A DNA stretch of 64,000 nt from Streptomyces sp. Je 1-332 (GCF_040730185.1 NZ_CP160402.1:620001-684000), one strand, 5' to 3'; positions 34,173-43,805 are shown, numbered from the stretch's first letter. The notes: generated by a model from the sequence alone, not told the origin. A program made the numbers and translations.

Positions 34173-34831
34173 GCAGCAGGGAGCAGATCCTCGGCCGCGT
34201 CCGGCGAGCGCTGGCCGACGTACCCGACGGCGATGAACAGCAGGAGAGTGACGCCGACGACGCAGCCGTCCCCCGCGACTATCTGCGTGAGCACGGCCAC
34301 CGCAGCACCGACCAGACCGTCGACCTGCTCGCGGAGAACCTCGCCGACTATCGCGCGCTCGTGCACCGCTGCGCGGACACGGAGCTGCCGGATCTGCTCA
34401 CGCGGCTGCTCGCGGCACGCGGCACGCGAACCGTGCTCGTGCCGCCCGGTCTCCCGCCGCACTGGCTCAAGGCTGCCGACGCGACCCGTGTCCATGACCG
34501 CGCCGCGAGCACTCCGCACGAGCTCGACGCGGTGGACAGCGTCGTCACCGGCTGCGCGGTCGCCGTCGCCGAGACCGGCACGATCGTCCTGGACGGCGGG
34601 CCCGACCAGGGCCGCCGGCGGATCACGCTCGTCCCCGACCACCACATCTGTGTCGTACGGGTCCCGGACCAGGTGGTCTCCTCCGTACCGCAGGCACTCG
34701 AACGGCTCGACCCCGCCCGGCCGCTGACCTGGATCTCGGGACCGTCCGCGACCAGCGACATCGAACTGGACCGGGTGGAGGGCGTGCACGGCCCGCGCAC
34801 CCTGGAGGTGGTGCTGGTGAGCGGAGTCTGA
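34169..34831 (+). CDS. lutC: Lactate oxidation protein LutC
   Basis: A 220-residue LUD-domain protein beginning VSSREQILGRVRRALADV, starting at a GTG that overlaps the lutB stop. The core has VTGCAVAVAETGTIVLDGG and HHICVVRVPDQVVSSVPQAL, and it ends with the conserved GPSATSDIELDRVEGVHGPR. It completes the LutABC complex. The next gene starts 22 bp later, with its own -10-like TAGCGT directly in front of the ATG. Confidence 0.9.
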   Translation: MSSREQILGRVRRALADVPDGDEQQESDADDAAVPRDYLREHGHRSTDQTVDLLAENLADYRALVHRCADTELPDLLTRLLAARGTRTVLVPPGLPPHWLKAADATRVHDRAASTPHELDAVDSVVTGCAVAVAETGTIVLDGGPDQGRRRITLVPDHHICVVRVPDQVVSSVPQALERLDPARPLTWISGPSATSDIELDRVEGVHGPRTLEVVLVSGV

Positions 34832-34853
34832 GGGCCGCGGTTAGCGTGAGTGC

Positions 34854-36017
34854 ATGATCCGGTTCGAGCAGGTGAGCAAGCGCTACCCGGACGGCACGAT
34901 GGCCGTGGACGACCTGTCCTTCGAGGTCGCCGAGGGGGAACTGGTCACGCTCGTCGGCCCTTCCGGCTGCGGCAAGACGACCACGATGATGATGGTGAAC
35001 CGTCTCATCGAGCCGACCGCCGGCCGCATCTTCGTGAACGACGAGAACATCGCGGACGTCGACCCGGTCCGCCTTCGGCGCCGTATCGGCTATGTCATCC
35101 AGCAGGTGGGGCTCTTCCCGCACCGGACGATCCTCGACAACACGGCGACCGTTCCCGCGCTGGTCGGCTGGAAGAAGGCGAAGGCACGGGTGCGGGCGGC
35201 CGAGCTGCTCGACCTGGTGGGCCTCGACCCGAAGACCTACGGCTCCCGCTACCCCGAGCAGCTGTCCGGCGGGCAGCGCCAGCGGGTGGGCGTGGCACGC
35301 GCCCTCGCGGCCGACCCGCCCGTACTTCTCATGGATGAGCCGTTCGGGGCGGTCGACCCCGTGGTGCGCGAGCAGTTGCAGGACGAGTTCCTGCGGATGC
35401 AGGCGACGGTCCGTAAGACGGTTCTCCTGGTCACGCACGACATCGAGGAGGCGGTCAGGCTCGGTGACCGGATCGCGGTCTACGGGGAGGGCCGCATCGA
35501 GCAGTACGACACGCCCGGCGCGGTGCTCGGCACCCCGGCGACGCCGTACGTCGCCGGGTTCGTGGGCGCCGACCGCGGCCTGAAGCGGCTGTCGGTCACC
35601 GAGATCCAGCCGGACGACCTCGAGCAGCCGACGGTGGTCCGGCTCGACGAGCCCGCCGCGCACGCCGCGGCTCGGCTGCGCGAGGAGGACGCCCGCTGGG
35701 GCGTCGTCCTGGACACGGGCGGGGATCTGCACGGCTGGGTCGGCATCGACGAGGTGGCGCTGGCCGGCGAGGGCGGCAGAGTGGGTGATCTGGCCCACCG
35801 CATGAAGGCGTGGGTGCCGGTGGGCGCCCCGCTCAAGCAGGCGTTCGGCGTGATGCTCCAGCACGACGCGGGCTGGGTCGCGGTCCTCGACGGGGCGCGC
35901 TTCCTCGGCGTACTGACCCCGGCGAAGCTGCACGAGGCGCTGCGCCGCTCGGTGGACGCGGACGCGCAGGGCGTGCCCCGGGATCAGGTGGAGTTCGACT
36001 CGGTGGCCGACGCCTGA
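34854..36017 (+). CDS. Quaternary-amine (OpuC/ProV-type) ABC transporter ATPase with CBS domains
   Basis: A 387-residue ATPase: Walker A GPSGCGKTT at 35-43, signature LSGGQRQRVGVARALA, Walker B VLLMDEPFGAVDPV and the H-loop in LLVTHDIEEAV. After YVAGFVGADRGLKRL comes a C-terminal CBS pair (about residues 250-370), as in OpuCA, used for ionic-strength or nucleotide sensing. It converges with the three other transporter genes, which lie on the minus strand from 36058. TAGCGT six bases before the ATG and the lack of a ribosome site suggest a leaderless mRNA. Betaine, choline or carnitine are plausible substrates. Confidence 0.85.
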   Translation: MIRFEQVSKRYPDGTMAVDDLSFEVAEGELVTLVGPSGCGKTTTMMMVNRLIEPTAGRIFVNDENIADVDPVRLRRRIGYVIQQVGLFPHRTILDNTATVPALVGWKKAKARVRAAELLDLVGLDPKTYGSRYPEQLSGGQRQRVGVARALAADPPVLLMDEPFGAVDPVVREQLQDEFLRMQATVRKTVLLVTHDIEEAVRLGDRIAVYGEGRIEQYDTPGAVLGTPATPYVAGFVGADRGLKRLSVTEIQPDDLEQPTVVRLDEPAAHAAARLREEDARWGVVLDTGGDLHGWVGIDEVALAGEGGRVGDLAHRMKAWVPVGAPLKQAFGVMLQHDAGWVAVLDGARFLGVLTPAKLHEALRRSVDADAQGVPRDQVEFDSVADA

Positions 36018-36057
36018 ACCCTGCCCGAGCGGCAGCCTCACCCCACCACGACGGGGC

Positions 36058-37008
36058 TCACAGCAGCCCCTTCTCCTCCAGGAACGTCCGCGCCACGTCC
36101 TGCGGCAGCCGCCGCCAGCTGTCCACCTGTTCGTTCATGGACGCCAGGTCCGCCGTCGTCAGCACGGAGTTGAGGCGGCCGAGTGCTTTCGCGACGCCCT
36201 CGCTCCCGGCGCGGGAGCGGTTGACGACCGGGACGATGTAGTCGGCGTTCTGGAGCTTCTTGTCGTCCTTCAGCAGGACGAGGCCGAAGTTGTCGAGCGT
36301 GGCGTCCGTCGACGTGGTGAGGACCATCTGGTCCTGCCCGCTCTGCACGGCCTTCTTGGCCTGGGTCGTGCCCACACCCTTCGGGTCGACGGAGGTGATG
36401 TCGATGCCGTAGACGTCCTTCAGGCCGGGTTCGCAGTACGGGCGTTGCACGCATTCGTCGCCCGCGGCGAGGCGTACCTTCAGGCCGGACTTGCCGAGGT
36501 CGCTCAGGGTCTTGAGGTGGTGCTCCTTGGCGAAGGACGCCGTGACGGCGAACGCGTTCTGGTCCACGGCCTTGCCCGGGTCGAGGACGGTGAGGCCGCG
36601 CGGCGCGGCGAGTGCGCGCAGGGCCTTCATGGTGGCGTCCAGGTCGGGTGAGCCGACCGGCTTCGCGTCGGCGCCGTTCTTCTTGGCGTTCAGCCAGTCC
36701 GCGAAGGTCGCCGCGTACTCGGGGACGACGTCGATCTGCCCGGACTCCAGGGCGGGTTCGTAGAGCTCGCGGTTGGCGACGGAGAGGATCTCCGCGCCGT
36801 ATCCGGCCTTCTGCAGGAGCAGGGAGTACATCTGGGCGAGCAGATCGCTCTCGGTGAATCCCGCCGACCCGACGACGAGGTGGTGGCTGTCGCCGGGTGG
36901 CGCGGTCACCTCGCCCTGGGTCTCCAGGGAGGGCCCCGAAGCGCAGCCGCCCAGGAGCAGGACGCCCCCGGCGACGGCAGCCGTACCCCGTCCCGCGCGG
37001 CGCCTCAT
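36058..37008 (-). CDS. OpuC-type substrate-binding lipoprotein (quaternary amines)
   Basis: A 316-residue lipoprotein from ATG 37008 (ATGA overlap with the permease gene), with lipobox LLGGCAS (Cys about 22). The mature part starts LVVGSAGFTESDLLAQMY and has PALESGQIDVVPEYAATF, GDECVQRPYCEPGLKDVYGI and VLTTSTDATLDNFGLVLLKDD. This is the OpuAC/OpuCC family pattern for glycine betaine, carnitine, choline or proline betaine. It is the last gene of a three-gene minus-strand unit whose ATPase partner is encoded on the opposite strand, with only 40 bp between the two 3' ends. Confidence 0.87.
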   Translation of the reverse strand: MRRRAGRGTAAVAGGVLLLGGCASGPSLETQGEVTAPPGDSHHLVVGSAGFTESDLLAQMYSLLLQKAGYGAEILSVANRELYEPALESGQIDVVPEYAATFADWLNAKKNGADAKPVGSPDLDATMKALRALAAPRGLTVLDPGKAVDQNAFAVTASFAKEHHLKTLSDLGKSGLKVRLAAGDECVQRPYCEPGLKDVYGIDITSVDPKGVGTTQAKKAVQSGQDQMVLTTSTDATLDNFGLVLLKDDKKLQNADYIVPVVNRSRAGSEGVAKALGRLNSVLTTADLASMNEQVDSWRRLPQDVARTFLEEKGLL

Positions 37009-37685
37009 CCCGTCCGTCCTCTCCCCCGCGCCCATCCGGGGGCGAGCCGTTCGCCGATCTCGAAGAGCCCCTCGACGATCAGCGCGAACACGGCGACCAG
37101 CACGGCGCCCGCCACCACCTGCGGGGTGCTCGCGAGGTTGAAGCCGGCCGTGATGATCCGGCCGAGCCCCCCGCCGCCCGCGAGGGCCGCGATCGTGGCG
37201 GTGGCCACGAGCTGCACGGCGGCGATCCGCACCCCGCTGAGGACCAGCGGCATCGCGAGCGGCAGTTCGACCCGCCACAGCATCTGCCGTCCCGTCATGC
37301 CCATGCCGCGCGCGGCCTGTACGACGCTGCGGTCGACGCCGCGCATACCCACGTACGCGTTGGTGAGCAGCGGCGGCACGGCGAACAGCACGAGAGCGAC
37401 GACGGTGGGGCCCTCGCCCCACCGCCCGATGGGGGTGAGGAGCAGCAGGACGAGGACCGCGAAGGTGGGCACCGCGCGGCCGACGTTGGAGATGTTGACC
37501 GCGAGGGCGCCGCCCTTGCCGAGGTGGCCGAGGACGAGCGCGACCGGCAGCGCGATCAGGCAGCTGAGCAGCAGGCACACGACGGTCAGGACGAGGTGCT
37601 GGGTGAGCCGGTGCCAGATGCCGTCGTCGCCCGCCCAGTGGGCCGAGTCGGTGAGCCACTGCCAGGCTTCACTGATGGTGTTCAT
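37005..37685 (-). CDS. OpuC-type ABC permease
   Basis: A 226-residue permease starting at ATG 37685 (ATGA overlap with the other permease gene). It has about six membrane segments, including HLVLTVVCLLLSCLIALPVA. OpuCB/D-family features are NVGRAVPTFAVLVLLL, AARGMGMTGRQMLWRVELPL (EAA loop) and ALAGGGGLGRIITAGFNL. It pairs with the neighbouring permease to form the channel. Confidence 0.87.
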   Translation of the reverse strand: MNTISEAWQWLTDSAHWAGDDGIWHRLTQHLVLTVVCLLLSCLIALPVALVLGHLGKGGALAVNISNVGRAVPTFAVLVLLLLTPIGRWGEGPTVVALVLFAVPPLLTNAYVGMRGVDRSVVQAARGMGMTGRQMLWRVELPLAMPLVLSGVRIAAVQLVATATIAALAGGGGLGRIITAGFNLASTPQVVAGAVLVAVFALIVEGLFEIGERLAPGWARGRGRTG

Positions 37686-38362
37686 GAGCGGACCGCCCTC
37701 GTCCACGGGGTGAGGATCCGCTGCACGCCGAGGAGCAGCAGATCGGCGAGCACGGCGATGACGACACACAGCACGGACGCGGTGAGGACCTGCGCCTTGA
37801 AGTAGGTGTTCATGCCCGTGTAGATCAGGTTGCCGAGCCCGCCGAAGCCGACGATCGCGCCGACCGTGACGAGGGACACCGCGGAGACGGTGGCGATGCG
37901 CAGTCCTGCCATGGCGGCGGGCAGCGCGAGCGGCAGTTCGACCGTGAGCAGGAGCCGGATCGGTCCGTAGCCCATGCCGCGGGCGGCCTGCCGGGTGTCA
38001 TCGGGGACGGCGCGCAGCCCGGCCAGGATGTTGCGCACGAGCAGCGTCAGCGAGTACAGGACGAGCCCTGCGACCACGAGGGACGCGGACAGGCCGTACA
38101 CGGGGAGCAGCAGCGAGAACATCGCGAGCGAGGGGATCGTGTAGAGGACCGTGGTCAGCGCGAGGACGGGACCGGCCGCCAGGGCCCAGCGGCGGGCGAC
38201 GACGGCGAGCGGCACGGCGATGACGAGCGCGATGAGGACGGAGACCGCGGTCAGCTCCAGATGCTGGAGGACCGCGTCGACGATGATCTGGCGGCGGGTG
38301 CTCAGATACTCACCGCAGATCCACTCGTTGCGCGCGAGGCAGTCGTCCGGGGGCGCGGTCAC
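37682..38362 (-). CDS. OpuC-type ABC permease
   Basis: A 226-residue permease. GTG 38362 is chosen because the upstream extension has no permease-like sequence and the Cys-containing leader CLARNEWICGEYLSTRRQ typical of this branch then falls at the N-terminus. The core has TTVLYTIPSLAMFSLLLPV, AARGMGYGPIRLLLTVELPL and VGAIVGFGGLGNLIYTGMN. First gene of the three-gene unit. The AT-rich block at 38450-38475 upstream (AAAGAAAAAATAA) lies between it and the divergent SPW gene and probably contains promoters. Confidence 0.83.
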   Translation of the reverse strand: MTAPPDDCLARNEWICGEYLSTRRQIIVDAVLQHLELTAVSVLIALVIAVPLAVVARRWALAAGPVLALTTVLYTIPSLAMFSLLLPVYGLSASLVVAGLVLYSLTLLVRNILAGLRAVPDDTRQAARGMGYGPIRLLLTVELPLALPAAMAGLRIATVSAVSLVTVGAIVGFGGLGNLIYTGMNTYFKAQVLTASVLCVVIAVLADLLLLGVQRILTPWTRAVRS

Positions 38363-38540
38363 GTGTTCATTCCAGCGGGCGTGGCGTGCGACGGCGCGTT
38401 CTGGTCCCCCGTACGAGCGGCGACCGATGGGCAGCCCCTCGCCCACGACTACACATAAAGAAAAAATAAGAGCAGAATGGATATGTGCGACATTCCGCCG
38501 CGCGAGGTCATCAGGCCTGCATCAAGCAGAGGAGAGTCTC

Positions 38541-38987
38541 ATGGCCGACGTCTCACACAGGGGAGACATAGCCGCTCACCCTGACGTATCCGAAATGCGG
38601 GACCGGTACGCCCGCGTACTCGGTGGAAAAGATGTGGCACTCGTGGACGGGCCTGTGTTCCTCACGGGCCTCTTCTGTGCCATCTCCCCGTGGGTGGTGC
38701 ACTTCGCCACCAGCCAGCCAGTCCTCACGACGCACAACCTCATCATGGGCATCGCGATCGGCCTGCTGGGCCTCGGGTTCACCGTCGCGCCCGCCAGGAT
38801 GTACGGCCTGAGCTGGGCCATGTGCGCCATGGGCGTGTGGATGATCGTGTCGCCGTGGGTCGTCGGCTCGAGCCCTGACACGGGCGTCATCCTGACCAAC
38901 ATCATCATCGGCGGCCTCACTCTCCTGTTGGGCCTCGTGTGCATCGGCGCATCGGCGAAGGAGGGCCGAAAGGCGACCTCGACCTGA
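38541..38987 (+). CDS. SPW-repeat membrane protein
   Basis: A 148-residue protein with GAGGAGAG as ribosome site and four predicted membrane helices arranged as two units, each containing an SPWVV motif (CAISPWVVHFATSQP and MIVSPWVVGSSPDTG). This is the SPW repeat family found in bacterial stress- and membrane-associated proteins. Function is not known; a role in osmotic or membrane stress would fit its position beside the OpuC-type transporter but is only a suggestion. Confidence 0.83.
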   Translation: MADVSHRGDIAAHPDVSEMRDRYARVLGGKDVALVDGPVFLTGLFCAISPWVVHFATSQPVLTTHNLIMGIAIGLLGLGFTVAPARMYGLSWAMCAMGVWMIVSPWVVGSSPDTGVILTNIIIGGLTLLLGLVCIGASAKEGRKATST

Positions 38988-39013
38988 CACGGGAAACGGA
39001 GCCACACCAGCGC

Positions 39014-39049
39014 GGCGGCCCCCGGATCGGCGGAGAGCCGGGAGCCGCC
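39014..39049. terminator. Strong hairpin between convergent genes
   Basis: Arms GGCGGC-c-CCCGG and CCGGG-a-GCCGCC pair across a 12-base loop, with one opposing mismatch. It lies in the 80-bp gap between the SPW gene (plus) and the beta-glucosidase gene (minus), and can act in both directions. Confidence 0.6.
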
Positions 39050-39067
39050 GTCGGTCGTGCGAGCGCG

Positions 39068-40432
39068 TCAGGCGGCGCGGCTCACGCGCCCCTGGTGGTC
39101 GCGGATGATGTCGGCATAGCGCAGCCCGCTGCCCTTGACGGTGCGTCGCTGCGTCTCGTAGTCGACGTGGACCAGGCCGAAACGCTTGTCGTAGCCATAG
39201 GCCCACTCGAAGTTGTCGAGCAGGGACCACGCGTAGTACCCGGCCAGCGGTGCTCCCTTGCGGGCGGCGCTCGCGCAGGCGGCGAGATGCCGGACGAGGT
39301 AGTCGGTGCGCTCCGGGTCGTCGATCGTGCCGTCGGGGCGTACGACGTCGGGGTAGGACGAGCCGTTCTCGGTGACGTACAGCTTGCGCGCGCCGTACTC
39401 GTTCGTCAGGCGCAGCAGGAGCGTCTCGATGCCGCTCGCGTCGATCTCCCAGTCCATGCCGGTGCGGGGCACGCCTTCGCGGCGCACCTGGTGGGCGTAG
39501 GGAGCGGGCCCCGCGGGGTCGTCGGAGACGACGGCCGGGAAGTAGTAGTTCAGGCCCAGCCAGTCCAGCGGCTGCGCGATGGTCGCCAAGTCGCCCGCGC
39601 GCTCCGGGAGTTCGACCCCGTATACCTCTTGCATGTCGGCGGGGAAGTCGCGGCCGTGCACCGGGTCGAGCCACCAGCGGTTGGTGTGGCCGTCCACGCG
39701 GCGGGCGGCGGCGACGTCCTCGGGGCGGTCGCTCGCGGGCTCCACGGTGGAGAGGTTGTTGACGATGCCGATCTGCGCGCCGGGCGCCGCGGCGCGGATG
39801 GCCTGGGTGGCGAGCCCGTGCCCGAGCAGCAGGTGGTAGGAGGCACGCACGGCGGCGGTCAGGTCGGTCAGGCCCGGCGCCATGCGGCCTTCGAGATGGC
39901 CGATCCAGGCCGAGCAGAGAGGTTCGTTGAGCGTGGTCCACTGGGTGACGCGGTCGCCGAAGCGCTCGGCGGCGATGGACGCGTACGCCGCGAAGTGCTC
40001 GGCCGTCTCCCGCTCGGGCCAGCCGCCGCGGTCCTGGAGCATCTGCGGCAGGTCCCAGTGGTAGAGCGTCACCGACGGGGCGATGCCCGCTTCGAGCAGG
40101 CCGTCGATCAACTGGTCGTAGAAGTCGAGGCCCTTGGCGTTGACCGGTCCGTCGCCGCCGGGCACGACGCGTGGCCAGGCGAGGGACAACCGGTAGGCGT
40201 TGGTGCCCAGTTGCTTCATCAACTCGATGTCCTCGCGCCAGCGGTGGTAGTGGTCGCAGGCCACGTCACCGTGATCGGCGTTGTCGGTCTTTCCGGGGGT
40301 GTGCGAGAAGGTGTCCCAGATCGAGGGGGAACGGCCGTCCTCGGAGACGGCGCCCTCGATCTGGTACGCCGAAGTGGCCGTCCCCCACGCGAAGTCGTTC
40401 GGCAGTGCGGCAAGGTCGATGAGCTCGGACAC
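39068..40432 (-). CDS. Beta-glucosidase (GH1)
   Basis: About 454 residues from GTG 40432, which has GAGAGG six bases upstream. A GTG at 40474 overlapping the permease stop would add 14 residues and cannot be excluded. GH1 landmarks are complete: [42 protein letters not shown] (acid/base Glu), [23 protein letters not shown] (nucleophile Glu) and [19 protein letters not shown]. There is no signal peptide, so it acts on imported beta-glucosides such as cellobiose. It is last in an operon with a sugar ABC importer and probably hydrolyses what that transporter brings in. Confidence 0.92.
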   Translation of the reverse strand: MSELIDLAALPNDFAWGTATSAYQIEGAVSEDGRSPSIWDTFSHTPGKTDNADHGDVACDHYHRWREDIELMKQLGTNAYRLSLAWPRVVPGGDGPVNAKGLDFYDQLIDGLLEAGIAPSVTLYHWDLPQMLQDRGGWPERETAEHFAAYASIAAERFGDRVTQWTTLNEPLCSAWIGHLEGRMAPGLTDLTAAVRASYHLLLGHGLATQAIRAAAPGAQIGIVNNLSTVEPASDRPEDVAAARRVDGHTNRWWLDPVHGRDFPADMQEVYGVELPERAGDLATIAQPLDWLGLNYYFPAVVSDDPAGPAPYAHQVRREGVPRTGMDWEIDASGIETLLLRLTNEYGARKLYVTENGSSYPDVVRPDGTIDDPERTDYLVRHLAACASAARKGAPLAGYYAWSLLDNFEWAYGYDKRFGLVHVDYETQRRTVKGSGLRYADIIRDHQGRVSRAA

Positions 40433-40470
40433 AGACGTCCTCTCAGACGGGGTGGTGACAAGGGAGTGGG

Positions 40471-41367
40471 TCACTTGACGGCTCCGGCGGTGAGGCCGGC
40501 GACCAGATAGCGCTGGAGCAGGAGGAAGCCCGCCACCACGGGAATGCTCACGACCAGCGACGCGGCCATGATCTGGTTCCAGTAGACGTCGTTCTGGGTG
40601 GAGTAGCCCTGCAGGCCGATGGCGAGGGTGCGGGTGGCGTCGTTCGTCATGACGGAGGCGAAGAGCACTTCTCCCCACGCGGTCATGAACGCGTAGACGG
40701 CGACCGCGACGATGCCGGGGATCGCGGCGGGCACGACGACCTTGAAGAGCGCCCCTATCGGCCCGCAGCCGTCGACGAGCGCCGCCTCGTCCAGATCGCG
40801 CGGCACCGAGTCGAAGTACCCGATCAGCATCCAGATCGAGAACGGCAGCGAGAAGGTCAGATACGTGAGGATGAGCCCGCCCCGGGAGCCGAACAGGGCG
40901 ATCCCCGTGGCGTTGCCGATGTTGACGTACATCAGGAACAGCGGCAGCAGGAACAGGATGCCGGGGAACATCTGCGTGGACAGGACCGTCACCGTGAAGA
41001 CGCGCTTGCCGCGGAACTGGTAGCGGCTGACGGCGTAGGCGGCGAAGACGGCGATCACGACCGAGCAGACGGTGGCCGCGCCCGCCACGATCAGCGAGTT
41101 CATGAAGTACTTCGCCAGCGGAACGGTCTTCCAGATGTCGATGTACGGGCGGATCGTGAGCCCGCTCGGCATCCAGCGGAACTTGCCCGACACGTCTTCG
41201 AGGGGCTTGAGCGAGCTGGAGACCATCACGAACACCGGGAGCAGCACGAAGCCCGTGAGCAACGTCAGGAAGATCCGCCGTGACCACAGGAACGAGCGGG
41301 GCGCCGCCATCGGCGACCGGGGCTTCGCGGCCCCGCGGGGCGGCGCGGCCGTGCGGACGCTAGACAT
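40471..41367 (-). CDS. Sugar ABC transporter permease (MalG-type)
   Basis: A 298-residue carbohydrate uptake family 1 permease with six hydrophobic segments, the conserved [20 protein letters not shown] near the first third and the EAA loop [20 protein letters not shown]. It overlaps the upstream permease gene by 8 bases. Together with the MalF-type partner it forms the importer channel; the ATPase is not encoded here and is probably a shared MsiK-type protein, as in other Streptomyces sugar importers. Confidence 0.88.
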   Translation of the reverse strand: MSSVRTAAPPRGAAKPRSPMAAPRSFLWSRRIFLTLLTGFVLLPVFVMVSSSLKPLEDVSGKFRWMPSGLTIRPYIDIWKTVPLAKYFMNSLIVAGAATVCSVVIAVFAAYAVSRYQFRGKRVFTVTVLSTQMFPGILFLLPLFLMYVNIGNATGIALFGSRGGLILTYLTFSLPFSIWMLIGYFDSVPRDLDEAALVDGCGPIGALFKVVVPAAIPGIVAVAVYAFMTAWGEVLFASVMTNDATRTLAIGLQGYSTQNDVYWNQIMAASLVVSIPVVAGFLLLQRYLVAGLTAGAVK

Positions 41368-42379
41368 GAGCGGACTTCCTCTCGCGCGAAGTGACCCACA
41401 GATAGACGCCCGTCACGGCGAGCAGGAACAGCAGCAGCAGGACGGACATGGCGGAGCCGGTGCCGAAGTTCCAGGTGACGAACGAGGACTGGTAGATGTG
41501 GATCGAGACCAGGTCCGCGGCCTCGGGCGCCGACCTGCCGAACAGGACGTACGGCGTGTTGAAGTCGTTGAACGTCCACAGGAACAGGACGAGCACGAGG
41601 ACCTGGTTGACGGAGCGCAGGGACGGCAGGGTGATGCGGCGGATCTGCTGCCACATGCCCGCGCCGTCGAGCGCGGCCGCCTCGTACATCTCCCTGGGGA
41701 TGTTCTGCAGCCCGGCCATCATGATGAGGAAGGCGAACGGCCAGCCCTTCCACACCGACACGGTGAGCAGCGCGACGAAGCTGTTGTCGCCGATGAGCCA
41801 GAACGGCGCGCTGTCGGTGAGGCCCAACTGGTCGTGCAGCACGTGGTTGATGAGGCCGTTGTCGCGCTGGAACATGAAGCCCCAGGTGATCACCGCGGCG
41901 TAGACGGGCAGTGCGTACGGGACGAGGAAGAGCGCCCTGAGGAAGCCCCTCCCCTTGAACGTCTCCTGCAGATAGATCGCGGCGGTCGTCCCGATCAGCC
42001 AGCACAGGCCCACCGAGAGCAGGGTGAAGGCGCAGGTGACGAGGAACGAGTGCAGCAGCGCCTCGCCCACCGGGGCGTCGAAGTCGACCGCGATCTCGTA
42101 GTTGTCCAGGCCGGACCAGGGCGCGGCGCCCCAGTCGCGGATGAAGAACTGGGTGAGCTCCTTGAAGCTCATCGTGATGCCGATGACGATCGGCAGCAGA
42201 TGGACGAGGAGTTCGAGCAGGAGGGCCGGCAGCAGCAGGAGGTACGGCAGGCCGATGCGGCGGAGCCGTCCGGGACGGCGGCGCGGGCCGCGCTCCGTCT
42301 CCGGGGCGTTCGCGGACGGCTCCTTCGCGCTGTGCACGACGGTCGTGGTTCCGGTTCCGGTCACGGTCGTGTCGCTCAC
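41360..42379 (-). CDS. Sugar ABC transporter permease (MalF-type)
   Basis: A 339-residue permease starting at GTG 42379 in a GTGA overlap with the binding-protein gene. A cytoplasmic N-terminus rich in Pro/Arg is followed by PYLLLLPALLLELLVHLLPI and five further helices. The EAA loop is YEAAALDGAGMWQQIRRITL. Middle gene of the binding protein-MalF-MalG-GH1 operon. Confidence 0.88.
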   Translation of the reverse strand: MSDTTVTGTGTTTVVHSAKEPSANAPETERGPRRRPGRLRRIGLPYLLLLPALLLELLVHLLPIVIGITMSFKELTQFFIRDWGAAPWSGLDNYEIAVDFDAPVGEALLHSFLVTCAFTLLSVGLCWLIGTTAAIYLQETFKGRGFLRALFLVPYALPVYAAVITWGFMFQRDNGLINHVLHDQLGLTDSAPFWLIGDNSFVALLTVSVWKGWPFAFLIMMAGLQNIPREMYEAAALDGAGMWQQIRRITLPSLRSVNQVLVLVLFLWTFNDFNTPYVLFGRSAPEAADLVSIHIYQSSFVTWNFGTGSAMSVLLLLFLLAVTGVYLWVTSRERKSAHV

Positions 42380-43695
42380 TGCGAGGACATCTGCTGCTGA
42401 GCCTTGACCAGTTCGGCCTTCACCGACGCCGTGGTGACCTCACGGCCGTCCGCGGCGTTCGCGAAGAGGTTCTTGACGGCGGTGCCGACCGCGGTCTCGA
42501 ACTGCGACTCGTTGGGCACCTGGGGCAGCGGTGCGGCGCTCTTGGCGAGGGTGTCGCGCAGGACCTTCAGCTCGGGGCGGTCGAAGGCCGCGTCCTCCTG
42601 CGCCGCCTTGACCGGCGGCACGGATCCGTAGGACTTGCACAGGATCTTCTGTTCCGCGTCGCTGGTCATGAACTTCACGAACTTCAGTGAGCCGTCGATG
42701 TTCTTGGTGTTCTTGAAGACAGCCATGTTGATGCCGGCGACCATCGAGTTGGTGGCCTTGCCCGCGCCCGGAGCGCCGGAGTCGACCGGCACGGGCGCCA
42801 CGCCCCACTCGTCGTCGCTCATGCCCTGCGACTTGAAGGTGGTGGCGGCGGCCTGCCACAGCACCATCGCCGTCTTGTCCTTGGCGAAGTCGCTCAGGGA
42901 CTGGTTCTGCGCGTACTCCGCGTTGCCCGGGGCGATGATCTTGTCCTTCGCCATCATGTCGACGTACTGCTTGACGGCCGCGACCGCGCCGTCCGACGTG
43001 AAGTCCGCCTTGCCGTCCGCGGTGAAGAAGTCGGCGCCGTGCTGCTTGCCGAGGGCGAAGACCTGGTGGATGTTGTTGGAGAGGTTCGCCCCTTCGGCAC
43101 CCAGGGCCCACTTGCCGCCCTTGGAGATCTTCTTGCCGTCCTCGACCAGCTCGTCCCAGGTGGCGGGCGGCTTGTCTATGCCGGCCTCATCGAACATCTT
43201 TTTGTTGTAGTAGAGGGCGTACGCCATGGAGTACAGCGGCACGGCTGCCGGGTCCTTGTCCGGTGCTCCGGCCGAGCCAAGCGCGGACTCCACGAAGCGG
43301 TCCTTGCCGCCGATCTTGTCGAAGTTCTTCTCGTCCCAGGGCAGCAGGGCGCCGCTGGCCTGGAGCGACGCGCTCCAGGTGTTGCCGATGTTCAGGACGT
43401 CGGGGCCCTGGCCCGAGGTCGTCGCGGTCAGGATCCTGTTGAGCAGCTCCGACCACGGGACGACTTCGAGCTTGACCTTGATCCCCGTCTGCTTCTCGAA
43501 CTTGGCCAGTTCGGGCTTGAGGATCTTCTTGTCCGCCTCGACGTTGGGGCCTTGGTTGGACGCCCAGTAGGTCAGCGTCTTCGGCGAGTCGTTGGACCCG
43601 CCGCCCCCCGACGTCGAACCGCCGCCGCAGGCGGACGCGGTGAGGGCGAGCGAGAGAGTGGCGGCGCCGACGGCGGCGGCTCGGAATCTGCGCAT
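42376..43695 (-). CDS. Sugar-binding lipoprotein of the ABC importer
   Basis: A 439-residue family 1 solute-binding protein with lipobox LTASAC (Cys 23). Features are KTLTYWASNQGPNVEADKKI, FEKQTGIKVKLEVVPWSELL, YYNKKMFDEAGIDKPPATWD and GVAPVPVDSGAPGAGKATNS. It captures an oligosaccharide outside the cell. The GH1 enzyme in the same operon points to beta-glucosides. First gene; the ROK repressor is divergent 191 bp away, so both genes are likely controlled from that gap. Confidence 0.88.
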   Translation of the reverse strand: MRRFRAAAVGAATLSLALTASACGGGSTSGGGGSNDSPKTLTYWASNQGPNVEADKKILKPELAKFEKQTGIKVKLEVVPWSELLNRILTATTSGQGPDVLNIGNTWSASLQASGALLPWDEKNFDKIGGKDRFVESALGSAGAPDKDPAAVPLYSMAYALYYNKKMFDEAGIDKPPATWDELVEDGKKISKGGKWALGAEGANLSNNIHQVFALGKQHGADFFTADGKADFTSDGAVAAVKQYVDMMAKDKIIAPGNAEYAQNQSLSDFAKDKTAMVLWQAAATTFKSQGMSDDEWGVAPVPVDSGAPGAGKATNSMVAGINMAVFKNTKNIDGSLKFVKFMTSDAEQKILCKSYGSVPPVKAAQEDAAFDRPELKVLRDTLAKSAAPLPQVPNESQFETAVGTAVKNLFANAADGREVTTASVKAELVKAQQQMSSQ

Positions 43696-43776
43696 GGCTC
43701 CAGGTGTCCCTTCCGGAGGGAGTCATGGGGAGGATGGCTGGCCCAGCGCCGGGTCGAGCAGCGCCGCGTTCAACTC

Positions 43777-43805
43777 TTGAATGCCCTCATGACTTAATTT
43801 AGGAC
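43777..43805 (+). promoter_or_regulatory. Candidate promoter of the ROK gene with AT-rich overlap
   Basis: TTGAAT (43777-43782) and TAGGAC (43800-43805) are separated by exactly 17 bases on the plus strand. The spacer and following bases contain an AT-rich segment (CTTAATTTAGG...GAGTTAAAC) unusual for this genome, a likely site for the ROK repressor acting on both divergent promoters. The operator itself is not clearly symmetric. Confidence 0.4.
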
